Source: Thunnus maccoyii (Eukaryota; Chordata; Actinopteri; Scombriformes; Scombridae). From it: a stretch of 64,000 bases of DNA. Location: contig NC_056552.1 in the NCBI RefSeq assembly GCF_910596095.1, positions 17,619,111 to 17,683,110 of the forward strand, given 5' to 3'. This document shows positions 45,801-58,128 of this stretch, one piece after another. The notes beneath the pieces are model-generated. The model saw only the letters and a list, made by a program, of their open reading frames with translations. It was not told the origin of the DNA and ran no database searches. The translations under genes were made by a program, and so were the position numbers. Position 1 is the stretch's first letter. Each line of letters begins with the position of its first letter.

Positions 45801-48800
45801 GGCCCTGGCGCTGGAGGAACTCATCAAAGATGTCACCTTCAAAGCCAGTGTTTGAAATGCGTCCACGTTGGCATTGGTTAAACTTAGTGAGGGAGTCCCA
45901 GGATTCCATGAGGGTGTCGTCCTGCTGGCTGTGCAGCTGGGCTCGAAGGGTGCCCTGCCTCCTGCTGGTGTTTACCAATGACAACGGCTCCTCTGGACAA
46001 CGCACAAACGTTAGCAATGAAACAATAATGAGCTTAAGAAAATAAGATAATCTGTTGATGGCAATAAACTGCCTTTACATTTATCATCAAACACTCAATA
46101 CACGAAAAAAGATCAAGTTAATATGTTTTGTGTAATTGTACAGTAAATGTCACACCTCTATGCAGTTCTAAATATCATAAATGAATTGTCTACTGACCAT
46201 TTCACTGGCTTTAAAAATAGTTCACAGACCAGAAGAGAGTTTGGAACTCTGGTATGTAAACTGGAAAGTGTGAGTACTTGCGTAAGCCTATGAACAGTCC
46301 CTTAAATCAGGTTATTATTTGCAGTCTGTGAGATCAAGGGATTAAAATGCAGGAGGCAGTCACCTTTCTAACAAGGCAACCTATCCTGTTTCACAATCCT
46401 ATTTAAGTTCAGGGAGACATCTGTAGCGATGACAAATTCCGCCAAATGTGAATGAGAAAAATGTAGGTCTTAAAGTTAAGAAATTACAGAATGACAAAAG
46501 TTAATCTGCAGTGGAAACAAAGACAGTCATTACACAGCACAATGGCAAGGACAATTAGCATGGCTGTTCAGTAAGGTGAGTGTAAGGACTCAAAACAAAC
46601 TAATTAATATCGAAAAGTTACTGAGAGGGAGCAGCATTTAACATAGGGAGCCAGTGATAAAATGTATCAAACCAAACGACTCAGATAGTAGCCAAGCAAA
46701 CTGTGATCAAAAATACAAAGCCTCAAGCTGAAGGCAAGTTGGTTGAAAAGCAAGATATGTTTAATGAGTCTTTATCTGATTTCTTACGAACAGAGTTTAC
46801 TAATAAATGCATAATATTGAATTTAGATGTGTGATAGTCTGTGAGAAGATAGTATTAGGTGATATACAGAGCAAAATAAACTACAAGTGTGACATAATCA
46901 CATCCCAACACAGATCTCTATCTCAGTGTTATAACCTCAAAAATAGGAGGCAGTAGTTGTGCCTACCTGTGTTTGACAGTGCAGTAGCTCGTAGGTGTTG
47001 CTCTTCTGTCTGCCTGGTGGTGACCACAGTGTTTCGGAACGAGCTCCTGCGTCCACTGATGGGCCTGTCGAGCTTTTGCTCTCCAAGCTCCTCCAGCAGG
47101 TCGCAGCTCATATCCAAAGAATCAGCCTTCCACTGACTCCCATTTACCGTCCTCTCCACTCCCCTGCACACCCGACCCGGGTTACACGGCAACTCCGGGA
47201 GCATTGAAGAGGTTGAGGCTGATTGAGATTTGGGCTCTCCAGAGTGCTGAGGCACCAGCCACCGCGGCCTCTCCCTGCTGGTCTCGCAACCCTCCGGAGC
47301 TCCTCTGTTCAGGGGCTGCAGCCACTGGGGGGCCACCCGGGAGGAGGACGGCTGGGTGGTGACTGTCTGCTCCATGGGTGCTGGCTGCTCCACCTGTTGC
47401 CTGAGAGAGAGGGGCTCTTCTGAGGCAGACAGGTCAAAAGAGTTTCTTTGCGAGGAGGAGCGACGGGCAGAGGATGAAACCCCCGCTGCTGAAGGAGCGA
47501 TGGGTGGAAGCGGTGTGTGCGATTTCTCCTGCATGTCTGTCATTGCTTGGTCTGCTGCATCTGATGGCTGCGGATTTGAACTGTGGTGTGTCTGGGTGCC
47601 CTCCCCACCCTTCCTATCATCATAGCGCTGGGGGCTGGCACCTCGAAGATTGTGTCCTGAAGACACAGGGCTGGAATACAAGGAGTCTGAGACCTGGAAA
47701 TCCTGGAGATCAATGGTGGTGCTGTAGTCAAACACCTGGTTGCCACAGCCCTTCTCCAGCTCACCTTCAAACACCAATGTGCTGTTCAGGTACAGCTTTA
47801 TATGCCGTGCACCGACGTCAAGCTCCTGGAAAAGAAACACAATTTACTTGCACCCTGAATATATAGACATGTTTCAGAACAGTTTGTACACCATTTGATT
47901 TTTAACACCCAGTTATGCAACAAAATGCAAAAATATTTCAGATTTTAATGTCTGACATAAAACAAAACAAAAATAAATTCTACACATTTAAGTAAAGTTA
48001 TAACATGCTAATTTCAGATTAAAAAGGTATCACACGAACATATTTAGCATTTCATGATGTATACAGAACAATATTTTGAGTACATAATGATTCTAATTAA
48101 GCAAAGCAACACAAGCTGCAAACCAAAAAAGCATATGGTGCAAAAAAGTGTAGTATATCACATTTCATACACACACACAACTGATTCATTTACCTGTTTC
48201 TTACATAAGCTAGCCGTAAGTAGCCCTCTCACAGATACCATGCAGTCATGGCTGCCATGAGAGACATGGCTAAAGCCCAACTCAAATCTGCTCGACGCAA
48301 CATCGCAACGTGGACTCAGGTCAGCCTAGAACTTCCTTCTCACCAACAGCTCCGTGTATATATATAAATAACAGGTTCAAGCACTAATTCACAATCCAAT
48401 AACGACATTGAGTAATTCCAGATCGCTGTAGTAGCATAGAAAGGAGATACGATGTGGGGATTGTACCCCTCTATGAACAGCAGATAGAATGAGAGGCAGA
48501 AGCCCACATTTCCTCTAATGCTAATCCTCTGGGGCTAATCTCTCCCTGTTCCACATTTGGACAGACTGACTGGCAGCTCAGTCAGCCACTGCTTAAAGAG
48601 AACCACACCCCTGACACCACCACGCCGATACAGTCACCAAGCATTATAGTGACAACACACAAGCATGTAGGATTTATGAGCTTGACAGACAGCAAAATGG
48701 ATCATCTCTGAAGTCAAGAGAGGGATAAATCAAAAGATGTGCAGAAAGGATTGCATATGAAATTGAATGGCTACAATAAAAATACATACACTGAGGCTTC

Positions 48801-51800
48801 TGTTGTAGTTCCAGATTTTGATGCGGGATATTCCAAAGTCTGCCGAGCGCTCCGTGTTCCTGATGATGAAGTAGAGCTGGATGGGAGGGTGGAACGGACA
48901 CGTCCACATGTGACGCTCTTTGGTGGTCTGTCAACCCAAGAGAGTAGATAAAAACCACGAGCAAATATTTTGTCTGTGTAAATAATGACGTAAAAAGTAA
49001 TTATTTGAAAAATGTCAAAAAAACTGCTATAAACTCATCTCACTATTGCAATAGCGCTATTGAATTTACTCAAAGAAAATTTGTAAACATGACAAGGATG
49101 GGATAAAAACATTTTATGCATTTCTTACATTGCTAATTTTCAAATTATTGAATCAGATTTAATGTGTGTAGACCTATGTAGAAGCAGAAATAATCTTAAT
49201 AAGGCAGGCAGAGTCTCACCTTCACCTTTCCATTGACAAGTGCCCCCAGATTCCCAGGGTAGTCAGCGTTCCTGATGTCCAGGTCATGAGGTGAAACATA
49301 CAGCTTCTTGTTTCTGAGGCAGAAAAACTGCAACTCCGTCAGCCCGACCTGCAGAGCATTCCCCCAGTTTGACAGGATCTCCATGGTAACATACCATGCA
49401 GGGGTGACCTCTGAGGGCTGCCTTCTCTGCAATGACAACACAAAACATTTCCAAGTGCTTCTGTTCGCTTTCTGTCTGTATCACACTGAGCAGTATTATT
49501 ATCATTCATTCTGAACTGTGAGACTGGGTTTCTGACTCACCAGCTGTTTGCTGTAATCTGTTTTGACACTCTGAGGGATGTTGTAGCTGGGTCCACCTTC
49601 CAGTTTCTCCAAGGCTTTCAGCAGTTTCTGTTGCTGCCTGAACAGAAGGATGACATCCTCAGCTCTGCTGCTTTGTTTACTCTCTCTGACCTTCATATAT
49701 GTAGGGAGGGAGGGCTGATCACTGGAATAGCTATATTGATAAATAAGTCTTCAAGGTTCCAATCAGTTTCTACAAAACACTATTACATTTGTTCTGAGTT
49801 ACAACAAGTACCAAGTGTTTTTCTATCCCACAGAAGCCAGAGTGTACAGTACATTCAGTGCTTGTGTGTTTAAGTGCCATATTCTGTAAGTATACCTGGG
49901 GCCCATAAGCGTGATTCTCTGCATGGCCAAAGTGACACCGTTCTCATCCTTGTCGTGGGTGTTGTGATGAACTAAGCCATTCATCATCTGGTGTCCCCTG
50001 CCCTGGATGAAGAAACACAATGGAAGAGATAAATACGTTTTTGCTACTGGTTTCATATATAAGCTAAATCTGGAAAACAACAAAACTACAATACAAGTGT
50101 AGAGATAATATAGGCATTCTAATGTTCTGAATCATCATAAAAACAGCTGTTATCAGTAGAGAAAAATGTTTTAACATGAAATAGCCCAGAGTTGAGTAAA
50201 GGTGGGAGGAATACAGTTTGAGGGAGGCAGACCATGTTGCGACTGAAGGGCTCAGGACTCTGCACGGGGTTGTTTTCTCTCTGGATGGCCTGGCGCACCC
50301 CACACGCCATTTCCTCTGGGTCTTGATTCTCAAAGGACGTCTTCCTGGCCGCTGACAGGGGCCTCTCCACCCGACTCCTTGGCCCTTTAGCAAAAAGCAC
50401 ATGTCTTTTAAAACAACACACATACACTATGCTATCCAACCTTGCAGAGACCACATTTTTTAAATGTTACAGGACTTACTCTGACCATCCCAGCTCTCTT
50501 TTGAAGGTGGCCTATCCAATGTTTTGCTCTTCACCAACATAGGCTTGGTGGGTATGAAGGTGTCAATGCTGTCTTTCCTTTTTGCAGATAGAGAGCGTTC
50601 AATCTTGCGACCTGGAGCAATGGAGAAAATGGACAACCTGTGTCTCAGGGAAGCACTGAGCAATATTTGGAATAAATGCTCCTATTATGAATTAAATAGA
50701 CAGTTTTCAGGTTCACAGTCTTTCTGCATGCCACGTGCTGACAAACATGGGATTTTAATTGTGCAGTGACAGCTGATGTTATTGCTTATTCTCCTTGTGT
50801 ACAGTTCAGTGCTGATGAAGCAGATAAGGAGGTGAGAGAACCACTCTGGACAATTAAGACTCATCCTAAAAATCAATAACAAATTTACATAAGAAAGTGG
50901 ATACTGAAACCTACCTTTAGGTGAGGGTCCAAAGTCCAGGACTATGAGGTTTGCTGAGTCGAAATGGCTATGGGAAGAGCTGGGCCGAGGGTTGGAGGAG
51001 GACTTGGAGGAAGAGAGAGGCAACCCCAGTTCGTCCAGACTCTCAGTGCTCTCGTCCCTCTCAATCTGCTCCTCCACCCACTCCTCGTCTGACTCCTCCC
51101 CCGCTGAGCCACGGCTGCTCCGCCACATGCTAACCTCCAGGCTCCGACGCAAAACCTAGTTTACAAAAGGTCAGCGTTAATGTGCGCATCCGTGCACACA
51201 GTCATCAGTGTAAGCACTCACAGGCGCACATGCATGCTGACTGTTGCAAGTATTCCCTTGATTTGTGTGACTACTGCTGAAAAAGCGTCATAAATTAACA
51301 CCCAGGAGCTCGAAACAAATTTAGATGATTCACGACATCTCATGCCACCTTGACAAGATGAAATAAAACAACATCCGTATTTCTTCTTGCGCTTACCTTC
51401 ACTTCCTCAAGGTTGAGAAGCACCTTCTCGCTGTGCTCCTGATTTGCTTGTCCTCCTTGGCTCTCAGGCCTGGAGCTGAAGGAGCGCGAAACCTTGCAGG
51501 TGTCCCTCGGGGAGCAGGGACTACGAGGCGAGCGCGGACTGGAGTTCTACATGAAGTACAGTGATTGGATAAAGGGAAATAGCAGAGATGGAGAGATGCT
51601 AAGTAGTACAGACAGCTGCAGCTGACACCTAGCCCCTCCCCTAAAAAAAACACCCACACACACACAGGCTTAGTAGGCATTGTTATATCTTTACTCTACC
51701 TCCATGTCTACACTTTCATAGGGCTCAAAATCCTCAGTGTAGCGCTTTTCTGGGGATATCCGCAAACTTGGTCCCTCTTCTGTCCGAATTCTGACAGAAT

Positions 51801-53033
51801 CCTGCACACATAAAAAGGGAAACATTTCAATCAGTGTACTTTCATGGGAAAATATGCATCTCTGATACACAACAGTCAAAGATAACAAATATTAAGAGAT
51901 TACAAGTCTGTACCTGCACCCATTCTTTCCTCTGGACCTTTCCTGGGGCAGTGTGGCTCCTCTGCCTGCTGGTCTGCTCCAGATTACGGCTATCTTCAGT
52001 TAGCTGGTGGGCGCTTCTACAGACATCTGCCGATGAGTCACAGCACAAAAAGGAACATGAGCAGCGTGCAGCAGAGTGTTGCCTCGGTGGAGAAGGAGCA
52101 CACAATCACACACGCAGATGGTCCACAGCACATAGAGGAAGAAGGAAAAAAAATGGCTGCCAGCTACAACTGTCACTATCGTTTATTCACTGAGACTGGG
52201 CATGGGATCATGCCTTGCAAACTACAAGCTGAGGAGTGGTGGCTATTAGCTTGTGGTTCCATATGTTCTGTTGGATGACAGAGACGACAAGACCTGGATT
52301 ATCAGGAGGAACCTTGGATTTCAGTGTAAAAATGCCAGAATACTCATGCACAATGTTTCCCCTTGCACATAGAGAGGTAAAAAAATAATGAGCTCTTATA
52401 TAAGAGATTTTTAGTGTTGAGGGTTTATAGGTTTATTTTGGTCCAGTGGCAGCGTACCTGCTGTGCGTGCAGGCCTCCAAGCAGGTGGGGAGGTGACAGA
52501 CTTGTGGTTGGTGCTCTTGGGATGCTTCCTGCCGGCTTCAGCATTGGCTCCGTTAAGATAAATGGAAAAGCCTTGCTCTAGCTGCTCCAACTCAATCTCC
52601 CTGGGGTCTTTGACTTTAAGGCGCTTAAGGATCCTGAGGACCAAAGACAACTGATAACCATCTCTACAAATATAATATATGAACAAAAATCTGACAAAGA
52701 GTGCATCACAGGTATGAGACAGCTAAAATTCAGAACATCACACACTTTTTCAAGCAATACTGACCTCCACTCCCCTACTCTACAGCACATCACACACTAA
52801 TTCCTTGTCTCTCAAAGCAAGGAACCAATCAGTGCTCCTATTAGGCAGCACTGAAAGTCATGGAAATCCTCTGTGAAATCCAATCTGTCTCTCCCCAACA
52901 GCCTGTGCTCACACTTTACCTGTTTTTGCGCTGGAGGGCGATTAAATATTCATCCAGAGTGTCATCCACAGCAGAGGCGAGCTTCTCTCCTTGGCACGCC
53001 TTACTCTCCTTCAAGAGCACGCGCAAGAGTACG

Positions 53034-53082
<49 letters not shown>

Positions 53083-54982
53083 TGCAGAGTCAGAAAAGCC
53101 TACATCAGCTGTTTCACTGCCACAATAGACATCATTGTTGGACAGGTATTCACATTCACAGACTACAATCGATATCCACTATATATGGTACATCACAAGA
53201 TTTATGCAAACAACTTGCTCCTCCAGTTTTGAGTAAATAAAACATTGATGCAGTACACGAATTGTGTCAAGATGTTCACTTTAGGTACATGGTGGATAGA
53301 CAAAATACCATTTATCTAACTGTCAATGTGATGTGGTTTTTGGTGCCAAATGTGCCTGTTCAAGCATCTCTTTGTACAAGGATCAAAAACAATCAGTCAG
53401 TGCTGTAGCAGTGCTGATATAAACAATGTGATGGGAAAAAGTGGGGAATGCTTTCTTGTAAAACATTAGGGCCCCAAATAAGAACTGGTCATCAGTTTAA
53501 CAGAATTGCAAAGACAGTTTGAAGACTAAAACCGCAATGATCGGTTGATTAATCGAGTAGTCAATTGACAGAAAATTAATTGCCAACTATTTTAATAATC
53601 AATTAATTGTTTTAGTAGTTTCTAAAAAAAAAAAGAAAAGCCAATGGTTTTCTTTGTCTTCTGTGGATGTATTTGGACTATGGACTGTTGGTTGGACAAA
53701 ACAAAACATTTGAAGAATTCTAATGGGCATTTTTCACTATTTTCTGACATTTTATAGACCTAACGACTAATCAGTTAACCTAAAAAATAATCAGCAGATA
53801 ATCAATAAGGAAAATAACTGTTATTTGCAGCTCTATTTGAGTCCAGGCACATCAATCTGTGAACACAGTCTAATATTTTTCAAACAGACACAATGATGAT
53901 CATTAAGATATTTAGTTAATAATATTTAGTTAATTCTAAAGGCCTGCAAACTGTCAATTTTAAGATTAGGTGTTATTTTATTATAATATGTACAAACTGA
54001 GAAACACTAATGATTCGGAATGGGCCTAGATCCCTGTGTAATAAGTCCAACACTTTTATGAGTCCATGCTTTGTCAAATTGAGGCTCTTCTCTAAAAGGT
54101 GGTCCTCCATGGTACTCACAAGGTGTGAGTGCAACAGTGGCCACAGAGTGGTTGGAACAAATTGCAAGCACTGCTTGTACATCTTGCAATAATGTGTCTG
54201 GGCATAATACATGAAGTGCAGCCGTTTCAAAGAAACCAGCACCGACAATACATGTCACTCATCTATGATGTCAACCATCACTTAAAATGCCACAGTAACC
54301 AGAGTGATAAACAACTGACCGTTTGTGTTTATAAGCCATGCTTGACAAGATATATTGTTGTAAAAATACATCTGTCACATCAGCCAGGATCCCAATGTGG
54401 GGGTCCAGTAGATGGGTCTCCAATCACCCCCCCCCCTTCCACTTTTTATCAAGACACTGCTGGATTAAATCATCCTCATAAAAACATCTGATTTCTGTCC
54501 ACTTTAATGTTAGAAATGTAGGCCTTGACCTTCAGCCAGTGAGAAATTACACCAATGTGGGTTTCTTGGAAGGAGCATCAGTTATCTGCATAAGACAGTC
54601 ACCTACAGCTCATGCCATTTCAGTTTATAACCCATGCATGATCATGCAAAATGACCACAAATAATAATAAAAAAAAAATCACAAGGCCCTTACTTAGTTT
54701 CTACGGGTCTACTAGGCTACAGCGTCTGTCAATGACAGGAGCAGAAGGGAAGCAAAGAAAATTGAAGGAAGAATAGAGAATAGTTAGTGGTGACAAAGCA
54801 CAGAGGAAGAGTGACAGCTGAGACACTGCTCGAAAATATGGCGATGGCTGCCCACAAAATTGAAGGCAACTTCTTCACGATGTCACATGTCAAGTAAAAA
54901 GACAGATCATGTGAACCTAAAAATACTGGCATAGCAGATGAGTCGTTACATAAAACGACCTTTTGCTTACCTCTTTATCCAT
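39808..54982 (-). CDS. katnip: Katanin-interacting protein (KIAA0556), ciliary base/microtubule protein
   Basis: Binds katanin and microtubules near the ciliary base; in human it is a Joubert-syndrome gene. Coding exons: 54982-54971, 53008-52920, 52633-52458, 52026-51914, 51801-51700, 51546-51397, 51155-50915, 50611-50480, 50384-50233, 50002-49896, 49637-49541, 49426-49220, 48927-48790, 47825-46967, 45992-45225, 45110-44902, 44538-44460, 44328-44151, 43927-43762, 42668-42499, 42402-42338, 42188-42078, 41375-41236, 41123-41022, 40921-40761, 40061-39976, 39866-39808. Phases join to 1622 aa (human about 1618). Landmarks are [12 protein letters not shown] near the N-terminus, Ser-rich linkers, four DUF4457-type modules (from about residues 468, 976, 1211 and 1404) each with an (N/T)WG..(Y)..GL..LE motif and an (I/L)..WNY core, and an end at DPALRPKTC. 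Introns 21 and 22 look U12-type. The exon 9 donor (ATG|GTCTGC) is weak; GTATTC 18 nt on is an in-frame alternative. The four-codon first exon (MDKE) is chosen by phase. Confidence 0.92.
41376..42077 (-). other. katnip: U12-type (minor spliceosome) intron 22 of katnip
   Basis: The donor AACA|GTATCCTTC again fits the U12 consensus. TCCTCAAC at 41397-41390 is a one-mismatch branch-point motif about 15 nt before ATCCACCAG|ACATC. The splice gives [13 protein letters not shown], the conserved katnip reading. Length is 702 bp. Confidence 0.75.
42189..42337 (-). other. katnip: U12-type (minor spliceosome) intron 21 of katnip
   Basis: The donor GGAT|GTATCCTT matches the U12 5' splice site (RTATCCTT). 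TTCCTTGACC at 42210-42201 is a perfect U12 branch-point motif about 14 nt before the acceptor CCAG|TCATTT. The splice restores [19 protein letters not shown], whereas the alternative acceptor CTGCAG inside the exon does not. Length is 149 bp. Confidence 0.85.
42731..43247. mobile_element. MITE flanked by TA in katnip intron 19
   Basis: A 23-bp perfect terminal inverted repeat (begins AAACAACAGTCAGGTGCCC) with longer imperfect arms: GAACAGGAGGAATGATTACA and TTTGTGCAAAAATGTATTTA pair across the element. TA occurs on both flanks (42729-42730 and 43248-43249), as for Tc1/mariner-mobilised elements. It is 517 bp with no open frame. Confidence 0.75.
53041..53080. repeat. AC microsatellite 31 bp upstream of a katnip acceptor
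   Basis: Twenty AC units on plus (GT on the katnip strand) sit just before the 3' splice site of katnip coding exon 2, where the polypyrimidine tract is poor (CTCTTGCGCGTGCTCTTGAAG). Confidence 0.85.
53527..53835. mobile_element. Diverged hAT-like MITE in katnip intron 1
   Basis: Ends TAAAACCGCAA and (inverted) TAGAGCTGCAA match the termini of the copy at 2796-3144, and the interior shares CACTATTTTCTGACATTTTA and GGAAAATAACTGTTA blocks. The flanking 8-mers TTGAAGAC and TTTGAGTC are only partly alike, suggesting an old insertion. Confidence 0.6.
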
Positions 54983-55069
54983 TATGTGGCCGCAGAGGAT
55001 GCTGTTCACATAACCCTACCCCACATCTTCAAGAAATATAATCGACATCTGCGTTTTGTCTGTTTACCG
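54983..55069 (-). other. katnip: 5' UTR part of katnip exon 2
   Basis: The acceptor CCCTCTGCAG|CGG at 55070/55069 opens an exon ending GATAAAGAG|GTAAGC. The main ATG is at 54982. An in-frame TAG upstream of it in the same exon excludes an N-terminal extension. Confidence 0.55.
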
Positions 55070-55604
55070 CTGCAGAGGGACAGAGATGAAGGTTACCTGT
55101 GACATGAAACCCAAATTACCTTGAAAGCACTTCGTTTAAAATGTCGCCCCACCCTCTGGACGATTCAGCAGAACAAATACATACCCGCTATTTCCAAGGC
55201 AAACATTAACCATCTTATTGTATAAATGTTTTCGTCAAAACTCATTAGAAATAGCTTAACATGCCGTTAACTTTATTCACGCAGGGAGCTAACAAGACGT
55301 AGCTATTCTAATTTGAATGGCACTGATAGCTAACACACACTGTTAACGCTACACGGCTTTCCTCTCATCTCCATCACAAGTACGGTTAACTATTTACCTG
55401 GCAAATTAACTCCTTATATTGATGGCAGAGTCAACGTAAGCAAGCAGCCTTAACAGCTCAGTTAGCATTGGCGCTAATAACAAACTGAAAGGCTAACAAG
55501 TTAGCATGTTACTAGTTAGCATTAAATCAGAAAAAAAACGTCTTGCGTTCATATTCTTGTATACTCTTATCTCTGGCGTTAATAAATATAAGAAAGATAC
55601 TTAC

Positions 55605-55660
55605 TGCCATCGTTAAATTGTATTTTGTTTGCCATAAGCTTGGAAATTTACGCGTTTTTC
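55605..55660 (-). other. katnip: Probable first (leader) exon of katnip with an upstream ATG
   Basis: A strong donor GGCA|GTAAGT lies at 55605/55604. The ATG at 55635 opens a frame (MANKIQFNDG) that, when spliced to exon 2, stops after 23 codons; its phase does not fit coding exon 2. It is therefore read as a leader exon with a short upstream frame. Confidence 0.5.
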
Positions 55661-55689
55661 TGTGTTTTCTCATGTGCCCAGTGTGTTGT

Positions 55690-55702
55690 GTTGGTTGGTA
55701 AC
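55690..55702 (-). promoter_or_regulatory. katnip: Candidate RFX X-box at the katnip promoter
   Basis: On the katnip strand GTTACC-A-ACCAAC matches the RFX consensus GTNRCC(N0-3)RGYAAC at 11 of 12 defined positions. It lies 55 bp upstream of the leader-exon ATG. RFX X-boxes mark cilia genes, which fits katnip. A CCAAT motif lies beside it at about 55716. Confidence 0.45.
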
Positions 55703-56583
55703 CAGGATAGCGCTCCACCAATAGAAAGAGCCGCATCAGAGTGAGACACGCCCCCCGCCAGACAGATATGGGGTTAAGATTGTCTCATAATTATTGAACA
55801 AACTCTCCCAAGACTCAAAAGAACAACAAAATAAATAAAAGTAAATAAAAATAAATTGATCCCCCACCCACTTGAAATGCAAAACTTACAATAAAACTAT
55901 GCAAGAGTGAAACATATGATTACAATATTCTCACTTTTCTTTCACTGATCAGGAATTTTTTTTTTTAATCAAAGTTTATTTCTGAATTTCCTCCCCTTAT
56001 TTCCTCCCATGATAACATTCAGAGAGTATAATAAATATATAAATAATCTAAAATAACCAGTTTTTTAAAAAAAAGAAAAAAAAAGAATAAATGATGGGAT
56101 TTGCAGTTACTTTTTTCAGTTTTGGTGCTCAATTTTTCAGTATCAGTTTTGACACGAAGCATCGACCTGTCTCTCCAAAAGTCACTGGCCAATAGGGATG
56201 CAGTCCTGTACCACCTGCCCCACATGAAAGTTTTGACAGACCTGAAAAATTCAGCAGGGACACTGAAAAAACTGACCACAAAAGTGAAATCCTGATAAGT
56301 GAAAGAAAAGTGAGAACATTGTGATCAGATGTATAGGTTTGACTTTGAAGTCTTTTTTTTTTGGTTTCAATTTATATGTATTTACTTTCAATATAATTTT
56401 CATTGTATGATCATTGGGAGATTTTGTTCAATTATTATGGCACAAACTTAATCCCATAGACATCCAGAAAACCACAAGACTTGAGTCAATATGTCATGTA
56501 AGATAAGCATCGAGTTAGATAAGAAGGTCTCAAGTAAAAGCACACAGATTTCCATGGTCAACAGTCAAAAGTTCAACACTGTT
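55703..56583. other. Intergenic gap, katnip 5' / dcun1d3 3'
   Basis: AT-rich unique sequence with poly-T/poly-A tracts (55955-55968, 56070-56085, 56355-56366). No gene is seen. Both neighbours are on the minus strand. Confidence 0.5.
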
Positions 56584-56593
56584 TTTATTTATT
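56584..56593 (-). terminator. dcun1d3: Tandem poly(A) signals of dcun1d3
   Basis: TTTATTTATT on plus reads as overlapping AATAAA signals on minus, about 1.5 kb beyond the stop. This is consistent with the long 3' UTR usual for vertebrate DCUN1D3. Confidence 0.5.
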
Positions 56594-58128
56594 ATAAATC
56601 AATACATTTTATATAAAAAGGATAAGGGGGTCTGAAATAAAACCATTTGTAGATGTAAACCGAATCAGGTCATGGTCACCCTCTTACCACACTGGACCCA
56701 TATCACAGACTCTTGATCAGCCAGCATGTCTAGTTAACACTCATTCACTCATCCCAAAACATCCTAGGCTATACTTACAATCAATCTACAGTTTGGAAAA
56801 AAAGGTTTAAATGGAAATAATGCAGTTGACATCAATCTCTCTGCAAAGTGTTGCAAGTATAGCGACCCAGCATGCCATAGGTTTTTTTTTGTGCAATCCA
56901 TTACAACCATCAACCAGTCAACATTATTTGTGAAGTGTGCACACTTTTTTTTTTTTTTGTACAGTAGTTCAGGGTTGTGACAATTCTTAAACTCCCGGAC
57001 GTAAACAATATTAAGCTTTGTGTGATGCCCAGTGTAACAGTCCTGAATGTAACACAGTTTTGGGCATCCTCTATCCAGAAATGACCAAGACCTAGCTTTA
57101 GCTGATTTGGTGTGTTACAGATTTTCCAAAATGAGATTAGTGAGGCATCTGAGAAAAGCCAGCATCATTGTGTTTTATACACTTAACCGCTTCTTGAAAA
57201 TAGGTGGACATCAAAATGGTAGATGACAGGACAGGGTCCAAAGGGAGCACAGCAGATTGCTTAAACAAGCCGCACTAGTAGCATTCAAAAAACACTCAAC
57301 ACAGAAGAGGAGGGTGGGTCTGTTACCATGGAAATCAACTCAAGATTTTTAAATGGATATTGCAACTTTGACGAATTAAGGGTACAAATGCAATTGTCAT
57401 TTGTGTTATTTTCAAAAGATAAAATGCCCTTGTGAAAGAATTGTAATACATTGCTGTTTGCCATGTCATTGCAGGCCAACAGTTGTGAAGGCAATAAAAG
57501 TGCAACCAATTCATCCTCACAGCACTGCAAGATAAAAGCATACAATCTAACAGGATAAGTCCAACCACGACGATTTCATTGACCCTGACCCTCAGGATAA
57601 ATCTTTTGGTAGTAAGAAATTATTTGTAGACAGGTTGTCCCAATTTCCCTTCTTCTTCTTTATTATTATTATTATTATCTATATCCTTGTACAAAACATA
57701 TCAGCAGTGTTACCAGGTCAAAATGAATTATCTATATGTGTTCATGTGAAAAGGTTATGGCTTTCTGTTGTCTGTTTTTAAACCAAGCCTTTATTGAGCT
57801 AACTCTGTTGAATTATGGTAGGTAGGTGTAAGGTTAGAATGGACCACAGGTCCAATCACTAAAAACACACATGGGGGGAGGAAAAGTAAAACAATAACTT
57901 AAATAGAAGTGCTTAAAACATAACAGTTCTTAGAGCCCTTTCAAAAAACAAAACAAAAAAAAAAAAAAAAGAAAACATTGCAAAAGCAGGAATCCCACCC
58001 CAACAGAAAAGGAGAGAGAAATGAACAGCTGTAATGGTAATACTAATATTCATCCAATGGTTCACAGATGTACAGTTCACTTATAGGTCATATCCTTCCC
58101 TCTCTTACAAATATTTCTCGTTTCCTGG

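Noticed and set aside
53034-53086. AC-rich array as a CRISPR-like repeat
   Set aside because: Simple dinucleotide microsatellite without spacers.
55605-55635. ATG at 55635 (MANKIQFNDG) as the katnip start
   Set aside because: Its phase does not join coding exon 2 in frame, and through exon 2 it meets a stop; kept only as an upstream frame.
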